Source of the DNA: Perlabentimonas sp034006965
GTDB lineage: Bacteria > Bacteroidota > Bacteroidia > Bacteroidales > Tenuifilaceae
Direction of reading: 5' to 3'
Assembly: GCA_034006965.1 (NCBI GenBank)
Contig: JAVERU010000056.1
Coordinates: forward strand, 1 to 18,739
DNA length: 18,739 bases
The notes under the pieces were generated by a model. That model made no database searches and was not told the origin of the DNA. It worked only from the letters and a program-made list of their open reading frames with translations. The translations under genes and the position numbers were made by a program. Shown piece by piece: positions 1 to 7,479 of the stretch (its first letter is position 1; every line of letters begins with the position of its first letter).

Positions 1-1980
1 AAGAAAATCCTCTCCATAAACGAAAGGATAGAGCCTGCATTTAAATCTAAACTCGAAACGTATGTAAGGTTACACCCTAGGCTCAAGACCGACCATGATG
101 TAAATCAGGTTTTCGAGCAGCTAGCAAGGGCGCAAGCACAACAAAAGATGCTAATGGCGTTTCTTGCCCTCACGGCTCCCCAGCAAGGAACGTTCACCAG
201 CTCGATTATCAAAAAAGATCTGGTTGATAAAGCCAACGTATCGCCAGCAACCTTTAAGGCATTGGTTGAGAAAGATATTTTTGAAGTTGAAACACGAGAA
301 GTTTCGCGGCTGAATATGGAGGAAGATGAGGACACAACAACCCTAAGCCTATCGCCAGCCCAAACCACAGCTTACGAGCAGATCAATCAAGAATTCTCAG
401 ACAAAAAGGTAGTTCTCCTCCATGGGGTAACCTCAAGCGGAAAAACCGAAATCTACATAAAACTAATACAAGATCAGATATCGAAGGGCAAACAGGTACT
501 ATACCTGCTACCCGAGATTGCACTTACTGCACAAATCATTAATCGCCTAAAGCGATTCTTTGGCAATCGCGTTGGAATTTACCACAGCAAGTTTAGCGAC
601 AATCAGCGGGTTGAGGTTTACCAAAGCCTACTACACGATGGCAACTCCCCCGACAAACCAGCTTACGACATAATAATTGGCGTTCGATCCTCCATATTCC
701 TTCCATTTAAACGCTTAGGGCTAGTAATTGTAGACGAGGAGCATGAAAACACGTTTAAACAGTTTAACCCTGCTCCCCGATATCACGCCAGAGATTCGGC
801 CATTGTATTGGCCCAACAATTTGGAGCCAAGGTGCTGCTGGGTACAGCTACCCCATCGGTTGAGACATTTTACAATGCGCAGATTGGCAAGTACGGCCTG
901 GTGACCATTACTGAAAGATTTGAGGGAATAAGCCTCCCTCAGATTGCAGTAGTTGACACGCTGATGGCCCGCAAAAAGAAGTTGATGAAATCGATGTTTG
1001 CCCCACAGCTGCTCGATTCCATTGAGGAAAGCCTGGCTAACGGCGAACAGGTTATACTTTTTCAAAACCGCAGGGGCTACTCGCCTTTTGTGGAGTGCGA
1101 TGAGTGCGCTTGGATACCACAATGCAAGCATTGCAACGTGAGCCTTACTCTGCACAAGCATAGCAACCAGCTGGTTTGCCACTACTGCGGATTTGCTATG
1201 CAAAACCCAACCTTATGCTTGGCTTGCGGCAGCAACAGGCTTAGCACCAAAGGATTTGGAACCGAAAAGGTTGAGGAGGAGCTGGCCATATTTTTCCCAA
1301 CCGCAAGCATTGAGCGCATGGATCTAGACTCTACCCGCAGCCGCAACTCGTACGAAAGGATTATTGGCGATTTCGAGAATGGCAAGGTGGACATACTTAT
1401 TGGCACCCAAATGGTAACCAAAGGGCTCGATTTCGATAGGGTAAGTCTGGTTGGTATCCTTAACGCCGACAATATGCTTAACTTCCCCGACTTTAGAGCC
1501 TACGAGCGCAGCTACCAGCTCATGGCCCAGGTAAGCGGCAGAGCGGGGCGCAGGCACAAGCAGGGAAAGGTGATTATTCAAACGTCAAATCCAAAGCATC
1601 CAGTAATTACGCAGGTAATTGAAAATGATTTCGAGGGGCTTTTTAAACAGCAACTATTAGAACGGAAAAACTATCAGTACCCGCCCTACTATCGACTTAT
1701 AAAGGTAACCCTGAAACACCGCAACCACAAAACGCTTGATGTGGCAGCCGAGCAGCTATCGAGAAACCTAAGGGCTATCTTTAAACAACGCGTGCTGGGG
1801 CCAGAAGATCCGCTAATAAACAGAATCCAGAATTTTTACATAAAGGATATACTGCTGAAGTTAGAACGAAACATCGATCTACATAAGGCAAAAACAATTC
1901 TACACACAGAATTCGACAGGATAAAAGAGTACCAACCCTTTAGGGGGCTGTTTATACTACCCGATGTGGATCCGATGTAG
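1..1980 (+). CDS. priA: Primosomal protein N' (replication restart helicase PriA), 3' part
   Basis: PriA is a superfamily 2 DNA helicase that recognises stalled forks and reloads the replisome. The frame is open from base 1 with no start, so the N-terminal DNA-binding part (roughly 150-170 residues by comparison with full-length PriA) lies outside the window; 659 residues are visible. In order: Walker A GVTSSGKT (424-447), DEEH box (733-744), the GTATPS helicase motif near 842, a zinc-binding block with paired cysteines (about 1096-1230, starting CDEC), then GTQMVTKGLDF and QVSGRAGR of the second helicase lobe. The ATG at 148 is internal: the 49 codons before it are open and read as PriA-like sequence. 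The stop lies 10 bases from the stop of a convergent lipid kinase gene, with no obvious terminator between them. Identification is secure. Confidence 0.96.
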   Translation, partial: KKILSINERIEPAFKSKLETYVRLHPRLKTDHDVNQVFEQLARAQAQQKMLMAFLALTAPQQGTFTSSIIKKDLVDKANVSPATFKALVEKDIFEVETREVSRLNMEEDEDTTTLSLSPAQTTAYEQINQEFSDKKVVLLHGVTSSGKTEIYIKLIQDQISKGKQVLYLLPEIALTAQIINRLKRFFGNRVGIYHSKFSDNQRVEVYQSLLHDGNSPDKPAYDIIIGVRSSIFLPFKRLGLVIVDEEHENTFKQFNPAPRYHARDSAIVLAQQFGAKVLLGTATPSVETFYNAQIGKYGLVTITERFEGISLPQIAVVDTLMARKKKLMKSMFAPQLLDSIEESLANGEQVILFQNRRGYSPFVECDECAWIPQCKHCNVSLTLHKHSNQLVCHYCGFAMQNPTLCLACGSNRLSTKGFGTEKVEEELAIFFPTASIERMDLDSTRSRNSYERIIGDFENGKVDILIGTQMVTKGLDFDRVSLVGILNADNMLNFPDFRAYERSYQLMAQVSGRAGRRHKQGKVIIQTSNPKHPVITQVIENDFEGLFKQQLLERKNYQYPPYYRLIKVTLKHRNHKTLDVAAEQLSRNLRAIFKQRVLGPEDPLINRIQNFYIKDILLKLERNIDLHKAKTILHTEFDRIKEYQPFRGLFILPDVDPM

Positions 1981-1990
1981 CAAGGAACAC

Positions 1991-2968
1991 TTAATCGGTA
2001 TAAATAGCTGCTTGGGGTAGCCGTAGGTTCGAGAAATCGGCACCAACAACAACCCTTATACTTTTGGGGATAGATTTAAAGACGAACGGTGACGTACCCA
2101 GTGACTCCCCATCGGCCTCGAGATTAAAAGATGGCTTTGCAGTAATTCTTACGCTAGCTGCCTTGTGCCCCACTACTTTTGAATGCCTAAGAATTTTCCC
2201 ATTATATAGCTTAAAAACATTCCATAAAACATTGAGCCGGTTTACCCTTCGGATAAGAGTTACGTCGAAAAGGCCATCGCCGGGCAACGCGTTGGGTGTT
2301 TGCATCATCCCTCCGCCATTGTACTTACCTATGCCAAGGGTAACGCTAAAAAACTCACCACCATGTTCAGCCCCATCAATTTGCAGCTTTGCTGCAGAAG
2401 ATCTAAACACGACCAGGGTTTTAATCATGCTCACCAGGTATAGCAACCGACCCTTTCGCCCATCCTCCTTCAACCTATTTGTTGCCTTGGCTACATCCGC
2501 ATCAAAGCCCACTCCAGCCGCATTGGCAAAGTACCGTGCTTGCTTCACGCGCGCCTCAAAATACTCAACCTTGCCCACATCCTGCACAAAGGTATTGCCC
2601 TCTTTAATGGCTAAAATACAAGCCTCGTAATCTTCTGGGATAAAGAAGGTCTTCGCCCAGTCGTTCCCAGTGCCCACCGCCACGGTAGCAATAGTAACAT
2701 CGTGAGTAGGAACCTCCTGCTGAATAAACACCCCATTTACAATCTCGTTATGCGTACCATCGCCGCCTACACATATAATCTTTCGATACCCACCCCTAAT
2801 GGCCCTAACGGTAATTTCTACGGCATGGTGCTTACGTTGAGTAAAAACAAAATCGAATTTGAGCAGATGCTTCTCGAGCAACGCTTTAATAGCAGGCCAA
2901 TCACGCTCTCCCCTACCCGAGCCGGCCTCTGGATTTATTATCACAAACCAATCCTTCACTTTGACCAA
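1991..2968 (-). CDS. Diacylglycerol kinase family lipid kinase, intact copy
   Basis: A soluble or peripheral lipid kinase of the DAGK_cat/YegS/BmrU family, expected to phosphorylate diacylglycerol or a related lipid with ATP. Family signatures are all present: INPEAGSG (residues 11-18), GGDGTHNE (68-75), GTGNDWA (99-105), GFDADV (about 154-159) and DGE (286-288), which supplies the proposed general base. At 325 residues it has normal family length. No ATG fits the N-terminus. The frame can open at a TTG (2966-2968) or at a GTG (2957-2959), the latter giving MKDWFVIINP, which is closer to a typical family N-terminus. An 8-base T run on the coding strand lies just upstream of the TTG. It is convergent with priA and divergent from parA. 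The exact lipid substrate cannot be read from sequence. Confidence 0.9.
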   Translation of the reverse strand: MVKVKDWFVIINPEAGSGRGERDWPAIKALLEKHLLKFDFVFTQRKHHAVEITVRAIRGGYRKIICVGGDGTHNEIVNGVFIQQEVPTHDVTIATVAVGTGNDWAKTFFIPEDYEACILAIKEGNTFVQDVGKVEYFEARVKQARYFANAAGVGFDADVAKATNRLKEDGRKGRLLYLVSMIKTLVVFRSSAAKLQIDGAEHGGEFFSVTLGIGKYNGGGMMQTPNALPGDGLFDVTLIRRVNRLNVLWNVFKLYNGKILRHSKVVGHKAASVRITAKPSFNLEADGESLGTSPFVFKSIPKSIRVVVGADFSNLRLPQAAIYTD

Positions 2969-3001
2969 AAAAAATTTTAGCTAAAATATGTATATTTAAG
3001 A

Positions 3002-3022
3002 ACATTAGCCAAGGGCTAATGT
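3002..3022. repeat. Perfect 9-bp inverted repeat with 3-nt loop
   Basis: ACATTAGCC (3002-3010), loop AAG, GGCTAATGT (3014-3022). The arms are exact reverse complements. There is no immediate T run on either side, which argues against a simple intrinsic terminator. It lies about 32 bases upstream of a TAnnTTTG element, so an operator or an RNA hairpin in a leader is possible. Confidence 0.6.
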
Positions 3023-3139
3023 ATCTATTGATGCATTTTTTTGCAAAGATTTGCTACTTTTGTGGGTCTAACCTCAGGCGAATTGTTAATAACATGTTGG
3101 TAAGTTCAACCGCAATGTTTATATTAGTAGCCCCTAAAA

Positions 3140-3171
3140 TTGCCAGCAGTTTAACACATCGGATAACTTTG
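3140..3171 (+). promoter_or_regulatory. Bacteroidota-type promoter of parA
   Basis: A TTG -33-like element (3140-3142), a 21-base spacer and an exact -7 element TAACTTTG (3164-3171). Transcription would begin near 3178 and leave a leader of about 30 bases before the parA ATG. The consensus is the one described for Bacteroides (TTTG and TAnnTTTG). A further exact -7 match, TACTTTTG at 3055-3062, has no well-placed -33 element. Confidence 0.6.
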
Positions 3172-3210
3172 CGTTTTAAAAAATATCACTTGAAATAAAC
3201 TCTTTACGTT

Positions 3211-4005
3211 ATGGGAAAAGTAATAGCGCTAGCAAACCAAAAGGGCGGAGTGGGCAAAACAACAACCGCAATTAATCTCGCAGCCAGCTTAGCAGTTCTT
3301 GAAAAAAAGGTTCTGCTCATTGATGCTGACCCACAGGCTAACGCCACTTCGGGGACAGGATTTGATTTGCGTAATGTGGAAAACAGCATTTACGAATGCC
3401 TTGTGGACGGGGTCAACCCAAACGATACCATACTGAAAAGTGAGATTGAGGGGCTCGATCTTATCCCTTCCCATATCGACCTTGTAGGGGCTGAGATTGA
3501 GATGCTAAATATGCCCAACCGGGAGCAAATGCTCAAGTCAGTAATCGCGAAGTTAAGAGACAACTACGATTACATACTAATTGACTGTTCTCCCTCATTA
3601 GGGCTTATCACGGTTAATGCCCTTACTGCTGCTGACTCAGTAATTATTCCTGTTCAGTGCGAATATTTTGCACTCGAGGGGCTTGGAAAGCTGCTAAACA
3701 CCATCAAAATAATCCAAACTCGCTTGAACCCCGAGCTTAAAATTGAGGGGTTCCTGCTCACCATGTACGATGCACGCCTACGCCTTTCGAACCAGGTGGT
3801 TGATGAGGTTAAGAAGCATTTCCAGCAAATGGTTTTTGAAACCATTATTCAGCGAAACATCAAGCTAAGCGAAGCGCCAAGCTACGGCAAACCAGTAATC
3901 CTATACGATGCTGCGTCAACCGGATCGACTAACTACCTTAACCTTGCCCGGGAGATGCTTCACAAAAACGAGGTGGCTGAGGTAGCCGATTCAGACAACA
4001 AGTAA
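3211..4005 (+). CDS. parA: Chromosome partitioning ATPase ParA/Soj
   Basis: A MinD/ParA-family P-loop ATPase that forms ATP-dependent dimers on nucleoid DNA and works with ParB to segregate origins. The deviant Walker A motif KGGVGKTT is at residues 11-18 directly after the short N-terminal strand, and the Walker A' aspartate lies in LLIDADPQAN. YILIDCSPS is the Walker B region. At 264 residues it is of chromosomal (Soj) type, with no N-terminal helix-turn-helix extension as in many plasmid ParA proteins. The ATG at 3211 sits well behind the TAACTTTG promoter. parB follows 39 bases downstream. The order parA-parB-DUF5683-mltD is a recurrent Bacteroidales arrangement. Confidence 0.97.
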   Translation: MGKVIALANQKGGVGKTTTAINLAASLAVLEKKVLLIDADPQANATSGTGFDLRNVENSIYECLVDGVNPNDTILKSEIEGLDLIPSHIDLVGAEIEMLNMPNREQMLKSVIAKLRDNYDYILIDCSPSLGLITVNALTAADSVIIPVQCEYFALEGLGKLLNTIKIIQTRLNPELKIEGFLLTMYDARLRLSNQVVDEVKKHFQQMVFETIIQRNIKLSEAPSYGKPVILYDAASTGSTNYLNLAREMLHKNEVAEVADSDNK

Positions 4006-4044
4006 ACACAATCACACAGTTACCTTTTCAGTGAATTTTATACG

Positions 4045-4953
4045 ATGGTCAAGAAACAGGCATTAGGACGCGGACTGGGAGCACTTATTGAGGATGCCGA
4101 GTCGCCCAAGCAACGCACAGAGGCTAGGGAAGAATCAGAAAATAACGATTCGGTAAAAGAAGTTGATATCAACGAGATAGAGGCCAACCCCTTTCAACCC
4201 CGTACTACATTCGACAAAGAGGCGCTTCAGGAACTATCCGACTCGATTAAAGAGTTGGGGATAATTCAGCCCCTGACGGTAAGGCAGCTCGATGGTGGCT
4301 ACCAGCTAATATCGGGCGAACGCCGCCTGCGTGCAGCCAAGCTAGCTGGGTTGAAAACCGTACCAGCATTTATTCGTACCGCCAACGACCAAGGGATGCT
4401 AGAGATGGCCTTGGTTGAAAATATCCAGCGCGAAGACCTGGATGCAATAGAGGTTGCCATAAGCTACCAACGGCTAATTGACGAGTGCAAGCTTACCCAC
4501 GATAACCTATCGGAAAGGGTGGGGAAAAAGCGTGCAACCGTTACCAACTACCTCCGTCTCCTAAAACTCCCAGCCGAAATTCAGCTGGGGTTAAGGGATC
4601 GTAAGCTGAGCATGGGGCATGCCCGCGCTCTAATTTCGCTGGAGAGCAAGGATCATCAGCTAAGCATATTTCAGAAGATTTTAGATGAAGATCTTTCCGT
4701 TCGTAAAACCGAAGAGATAGCGAAAACCATTGCTGAACCCTCACAACCAAGAGGTAAGGACGACAAGCCAGCCGAAGGCAAAGCTGAAATTCCCGAGGAG
4801 CTAGACAACTTTCAGAAAAAACTTCAAAGTGTTTTTGGCTGGGGGATAGAAGTAAAGCCAGGGAAAAAGGGAAGCGGAAAAATTGTGATCAACTACCGCA
4901 CTCAGGGAGAGCTTGAAGAGCTAATGGAAAGATTTAATCGTTTCGGCGAGTAA
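4045..4953 (+). CDS. parB: Chromosome partitioning protein ParB/Spo0J (CTPase, parS binding)
   Basis: ParB loads at parS sites and spreads as a CTP-gated clamp to seed the partition complex. Visible in order: a basic N-terminus with the LGRGLGALI segment (residues 7-15), which in this family contacts and stimulates ParA; the CTP-binding region with NPFQPR (48-53) and GERRLRAAKLAG (91-102); ENIQRE (125-130); a helix-turn-helix (about 151-176) for parS; a charged, low-complexity linker (about 231-250); and a C-terminal dimerisation domain to residue 302. The length is normal. It is co-oriented with parA at 39 bases and probably co-transcribed. I found no convincing parS site inside the window. 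Confidence 0.96.
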   Translation: MVKKQALGRGLGALIEDAESPKQRTEAREESENNDSVKEVDINEIEANPFQPRTTFDKEALQELSDSIKELGIIQPLTVRQLDGGYQLISGERRLRAAKLAGLKTVPAFIRTANDQGMLEMALVENIQREDLDAIEVAISYQRLIDECKLTHDNLSERVGKKRATVTNYLRLLKLPAEIQLGLRDRKLSMGHARALISLESKDHQLSIFQKILDEDLSVRKTEEIAKTIAEPSQPRGKDDKPAEGKAEIPEELDNFQKKLQSVFGWGIEVKPGKKGSGKIVINYRTQGELEELMERFNRFGE

Positions 4954-5000
4954 TAAATCTATTCGGTTCTGCGTTCACACCAACAGAAACAGCTTGGGCT

Positions 5001-5882
5001 TTGAGAGTATTTTCACACATCGAGAGGATATTTACAAAAAAGGGGCATCATCTAATGATTGCCCTGCTTTTATTTTTTGTTAGCCCTCAGGGCCACGCTG
5101 CTGAACCCTCAAGGCTGGACTCACTATCGAATGCAAAGGTATGGTTAGCATCACAAGTGCTACCGGGTTCGGGGCAAGTAATAAACAGGCAGTACTGGAA
5201 AATCCCAATCTTTTATTCGGGAATGGGATCGATGGTATACTTGGGTTTGCAAGCCAACGACAAGTACCACGCCACGCTTAACGAGTACAACCAGCCCTTT
5301 TACAGCCCCCAGGAGAAGTACCGATTTGAAGAACAATGGACTCAACAGAAAATTCAGCGCAATCTATACTATGCAGGGGCAGCTGCTTTTTACATTGCTA
5401 GCGTTGCCGATGCTTTAATCGTTCGGAATAAAGAGAAACACTCTCCACTAACGGCCTCAGTTCTATCTGCATTGCTACCGGGCATGGGGCAGGTATACAA
5501 TCAAAATCCATGGAAACTACCCTTTGTATATGGTGGTATTGCATCAATATACTATGTGGTGGATTTTAACCAGCGAGGGTACAAAAGATTTGGAACGGCC
5601 CTGTTGGAATACCCTAATAACGAATTTGGTCAAACTCGATCGGAGTCGGATCTAATATATCTTCGCAATGGCTACAGGCGAAATCGCGACCTTGCCATTA
5701 TAGGTATGGCAGGCTTTTACCTTTTAAACATAATTGACGCATATGTTGATGCCCACTTTTTCGATTGGGATATTAGCGATGACCTAGCGTTTAACTTTGA
5801 GCCGATGATTTTCAACAACGCAATGGCAAAAAAACCTAGCCAAAACCTAACCGTAGGCTTACGTTTAAACCTTAATTTCTAA
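5001..5882 (+). CDS. DUF5683 family envelope protein with duplicated core
   Basis: A predicted exported or membrane-associated protein of unknown function belonging to the DUF5683 family, commonly found between parB and mltD in Bacteroidales. Two copies of the core are visible. The first (about residues 47-146) has LPGSGQVINRQYWKIP and ends in an aromatic AGAAAFYIAS.ADA segment; the second (about 147-256) has LPGMGQVYNQNPWKLP and ends in GMAGFYLLNIIDAYVD. Shared residues are LPGxGQVxNxxxWKxP, then Y-G-S-Y positions and a closing FYxxxxxDA. The start is uncertain: TTG at 5001 gives a basic stretch before a hydrophobic segment (about 19-30) ending in a GHA-AEP signal-peptidase-like site, while ATG at 5055 gives only a very short signal peptide. 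I therefore keep TTG. A partner role with ParAB or MltD is only suggested by position. Confidence 0.82.
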   Translation: MRVFSHIERIFTKKGHHLMIALLLFFVSPQGHAAEPSRLDSLSNAKVWLASQVLPGSGQVINRQYWKIPIFYSGMGSMVYLGLQANDKYHATLNEYNQPFYSPQEKYRFEEQWTQQKIQRNLYYAGAAAFYIASVADALIVRNKEKHSPLTASVLSALLPGMGQVYNQNPWKLPFVYGGIASIYYVVDFNQRGYKRFGTALLEYPNNEFGQTRSESDLIYLRNGYRRNRDLAIIGMAGFYLLNIIDAYVDAHFFDWDISDDLAFNFEPMIFNNAMAKKPSQNLTVGLRLNLNF

Positions 5883-5888
5883 CATGCT

Positions 5889-7388
5889 ATGAAACGAATT
5901 ACATTGGGGCTAGCAGTAGCCATAGGTATAGCAACATTTTCATCAAAATCATTTGCAACACGCGATACCATCCCGGTGCTAAGAGACTCTACAATGGAAG
6001 GGCTTGGCTTGATATCGCACTTTAGCACCAACCTCGACAGCCTACTAAACCTATGGTACGTTCAGGCTGGACAAGATTCGGCCAATTTGCTCTCGGTAAT
6101 AGAACCCGAGGGCCTTGCCTACGATTCGGCTCTCCTACCCGATTCAGTGTATATCAAACGTCTGGCGGCCATCAACTCTATATTCGACTTACCATACAAC
6201 AGTATAGTTCGGAATTTCATCAACGTATACACCAACCAGCAACGCGACAGGGTTCAAGTAATGCTTGGCCTGGCCGAGTTTTACATGCCCATTTTTGAGG
6301 AAATACTTGACTTACACCAGCTTCCGATTGAGCTACGTATACTTCCCGTGGTGGAGTCGGCGCTGAACCCAAGAGCCGTTTCGCGTGTTGGGGCAACCGG
6401 TATATGGCAGTTTATGTACGGCACTGGCCGGATGTACAACCTCACCATAAACTCATATATTGATGAGAGGCGCGACCCCATTGCATCGAGCCATGCGGCC
6501 GCCCGCTTTCTGAAAGACCTTTACGCTATTTATGGCGATTGGACCCTAGTAATTGCAGCATACAACTGTGGCCCCGGCAATGTGAATAAAGCAATCCGCA
6601 GGGCAGGTGGTAAACGTAACTACTGGGATATATACTACTATTTGCCCCGAGAAACCAGGGGGTATGTTCCTGCATTCATTGCAGCCACCTATGCATTTCA
6701 CTATCACCGCGAGCACAATATGCGACCAGTGCCCATGTCGCTTCCATCCACAGTAGATACGGTAATGGTGTCGGGGATGCTCCATTTAGAGCAGGTTTCA
6801 CAGGTGCTGGGGATTCCCCTTAAAACGCTTCGCGACCTGAATCCACAGTACAAAGTGGACATCATCCCAGCCAAGCAAAAACAGCTCTCGCTCAAGTTGC
6901 CCTTCGAGGCAGTAGGCCCATTTATTGATAGGCAGGACGAGATTTTTGCCTACAAAGATACGGTATACTTTAACCCCAACAACGTGGTAAGCCCAAGCCG
7001 GTACACGGCATCATATCAACACAATGTACCTTCGGGTAGCCAGCGGATAACATACAAAGTAAAGGAAGGTGATGTACTAGGCACCATTGCCGAGCGCCAT
7101 GGGGTAAGCGTAGCGCAACTTCGTGGATGGAATAACATTAGAGGTAGCTTAATACGTGTTGGGCAGAACCTCACCATTTACGTTCCCGCTCAGCGAGCAA
7201 GTCAAGTAAGCCCTCCCGAGGGAGCAGATTCCAATTACCTGTACCACAGGGTTCAGCGTGGCGACACCCTTTGGGATATTGCTAAGCAATACCCTGGGGT
7301 TAGCGCTGCCGATTTAAAAAGGATTAACAATCTTTCTTCGGATAGGTTAGTGCCCGGACAAACACTTAAGATTAAGCCCAAGGCCTAA
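5889..7388 (+). CDS. mltD: Membrane-bound-type lytic murein transglycosylase D with LysM domains
   Basis: A periplasmic GH23 lytic transglycosylase that cleaves MurNAc-GlcNAc bonds in peptidoglycan, forming 1,6-anhydroMurNAc ends. A signal peptide lies at about residues 1-23 (basic start, hydrophobic core, FAT cleavage area). The catalytic domain (about 115-260) shows the catalytic glutamate E156 in PVVESALNP, then GATGIWQFM (168-176) and AAYNCGPGN (223-231). Two C-terminal LysM repeats bind glycan chains: about 387-433 (YKVKEGD.L) and 451-497 (HRVQRGDTLWDIA). A degenerate LysM-like unit is at about 298-338. No lipobox cysteine is visible, so it is probably soluble or loosely attached. The start codon follows the DUF5683 stop by 6 bases, indicating coupled expression. 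Confidence 0.94.
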   Translation: MKRITLGLAVAIGIATFSSKSFATRDTIPVLRDSTMEGLGLISHFSTNLDSLLNLWYVQAGQDSANLLSVIEPEGLAYDSALLPDSVYIKRLAAINSIFDLPYNSIVRNFINVYTNQQRDRVQVMLGLAEFYMPIFEEILDLHQLPIELRILPVVESALNPRAVSRVGATGIWQFMYGTGRMYNLTINSYIDERRDPIASSHAAARFLKDLYAIYGDWTLVIAAYNCGPGNVNKAIRRAGGKRNYWDIYYYLPRETRGYVPAFIAATYAFHYHREHNMRPVPMSLPSTVDTVMVSGMLHLEQVSQVLGIPLKTLRDLNPQYKVDIIPAKQKQLSLKLPFEAVGPFIDRQDEIFAYKDTVYFNPNNVVSPSRYTASYQHNVPSGSQRITYKVKEGDVLGTIAERHGVSVAQLRGWNNIRGSLIRVGQNLTIYVPAQRASQVSPPEGADSNYLYHRVQRGDTLWDIAKQYPGVSAADLKRINNLSSDRLVPGQTLKIKPKA

Positions 7389-7394
7389 CCACAA

Positions 7395-7471
7395 GCTGAT
7401 TTCGTTTGTTTTTGATGCTAAGTATTGCAAAAATTGTATATTTAGATCATAAAAAAACGAAGGAAATCAGC
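7395..7471. repeat. Inverted repeat flanking the promoter of the O-acylation cluster
   Basis: GCTGATTT (7395-7402) is matched exactly in inverted form by AAATCAGC (7464-7471). The match extends to CGTTT (7403-7407) against AAACGA (7455-7460) if a 3-base bulge is allowed. The two arms enclose the putative promoter. It could fold as a long hairpin at the end of the mltD transcript or serve as paired protein-binding sites; chance is not excluded. Confidence 0.4.
7411..7444 (+). promoter_or_regulatory. Probable promoter of the SGNH-SGNH-MBOAT cluster
   Basis: TTTG (7411-7414), a 22-base spacer and TATATTTA (7437-7444), which matches the Bacteroidota -7 TAnnTTTG except for its last base. Transcription would start near 7451, about 30 bases before the ATG. 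This suggests the cluster can be expressed separately from mltD. Confidence 0.4.
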
Positions 7472-7479
7472 GAAGACCT

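Larger units (their letters stand above)
2969..3210. promoter_or_regulatory. Divergent intergenic control region between the lipid kinase and parA
   Basis: This 242-base AT-rich gap serves two divergent transcription units. It holds a perfect 9-bp hairpin (3002-3022), a TAnnTTTG element TACTTTTG (3055-3062), an 11-base palindrome TGTTAATAACA (3084-3094) followed by AACATGTT (3091-3098), and a second TAnnTTTG element (3164-3171) close to parA. No ORF in it looks coding. I saw no parS-like GTTTCACGTGAAAC site. It is the most motif-rich non-coding stretch in the window. Confidence 0.6.

Noticed and set aside
2064..2630. A 188-residue open frame on the plus strand opposite the lipid kinase
   Set aside because: It is antisense to a gene with clear kinase motifs; its own translation shows no recognisable motif and has the serine/proline-rich look of a shadow frame.
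3211..4953. parS centromere-like site near parAB
   Set aside because: I scanned for a GTTTCACGTGAAAC-like palindrome here and elsewhere in the window and saw no convincing match; GTTTCACAGGTGC near 6797 is not palindromic.
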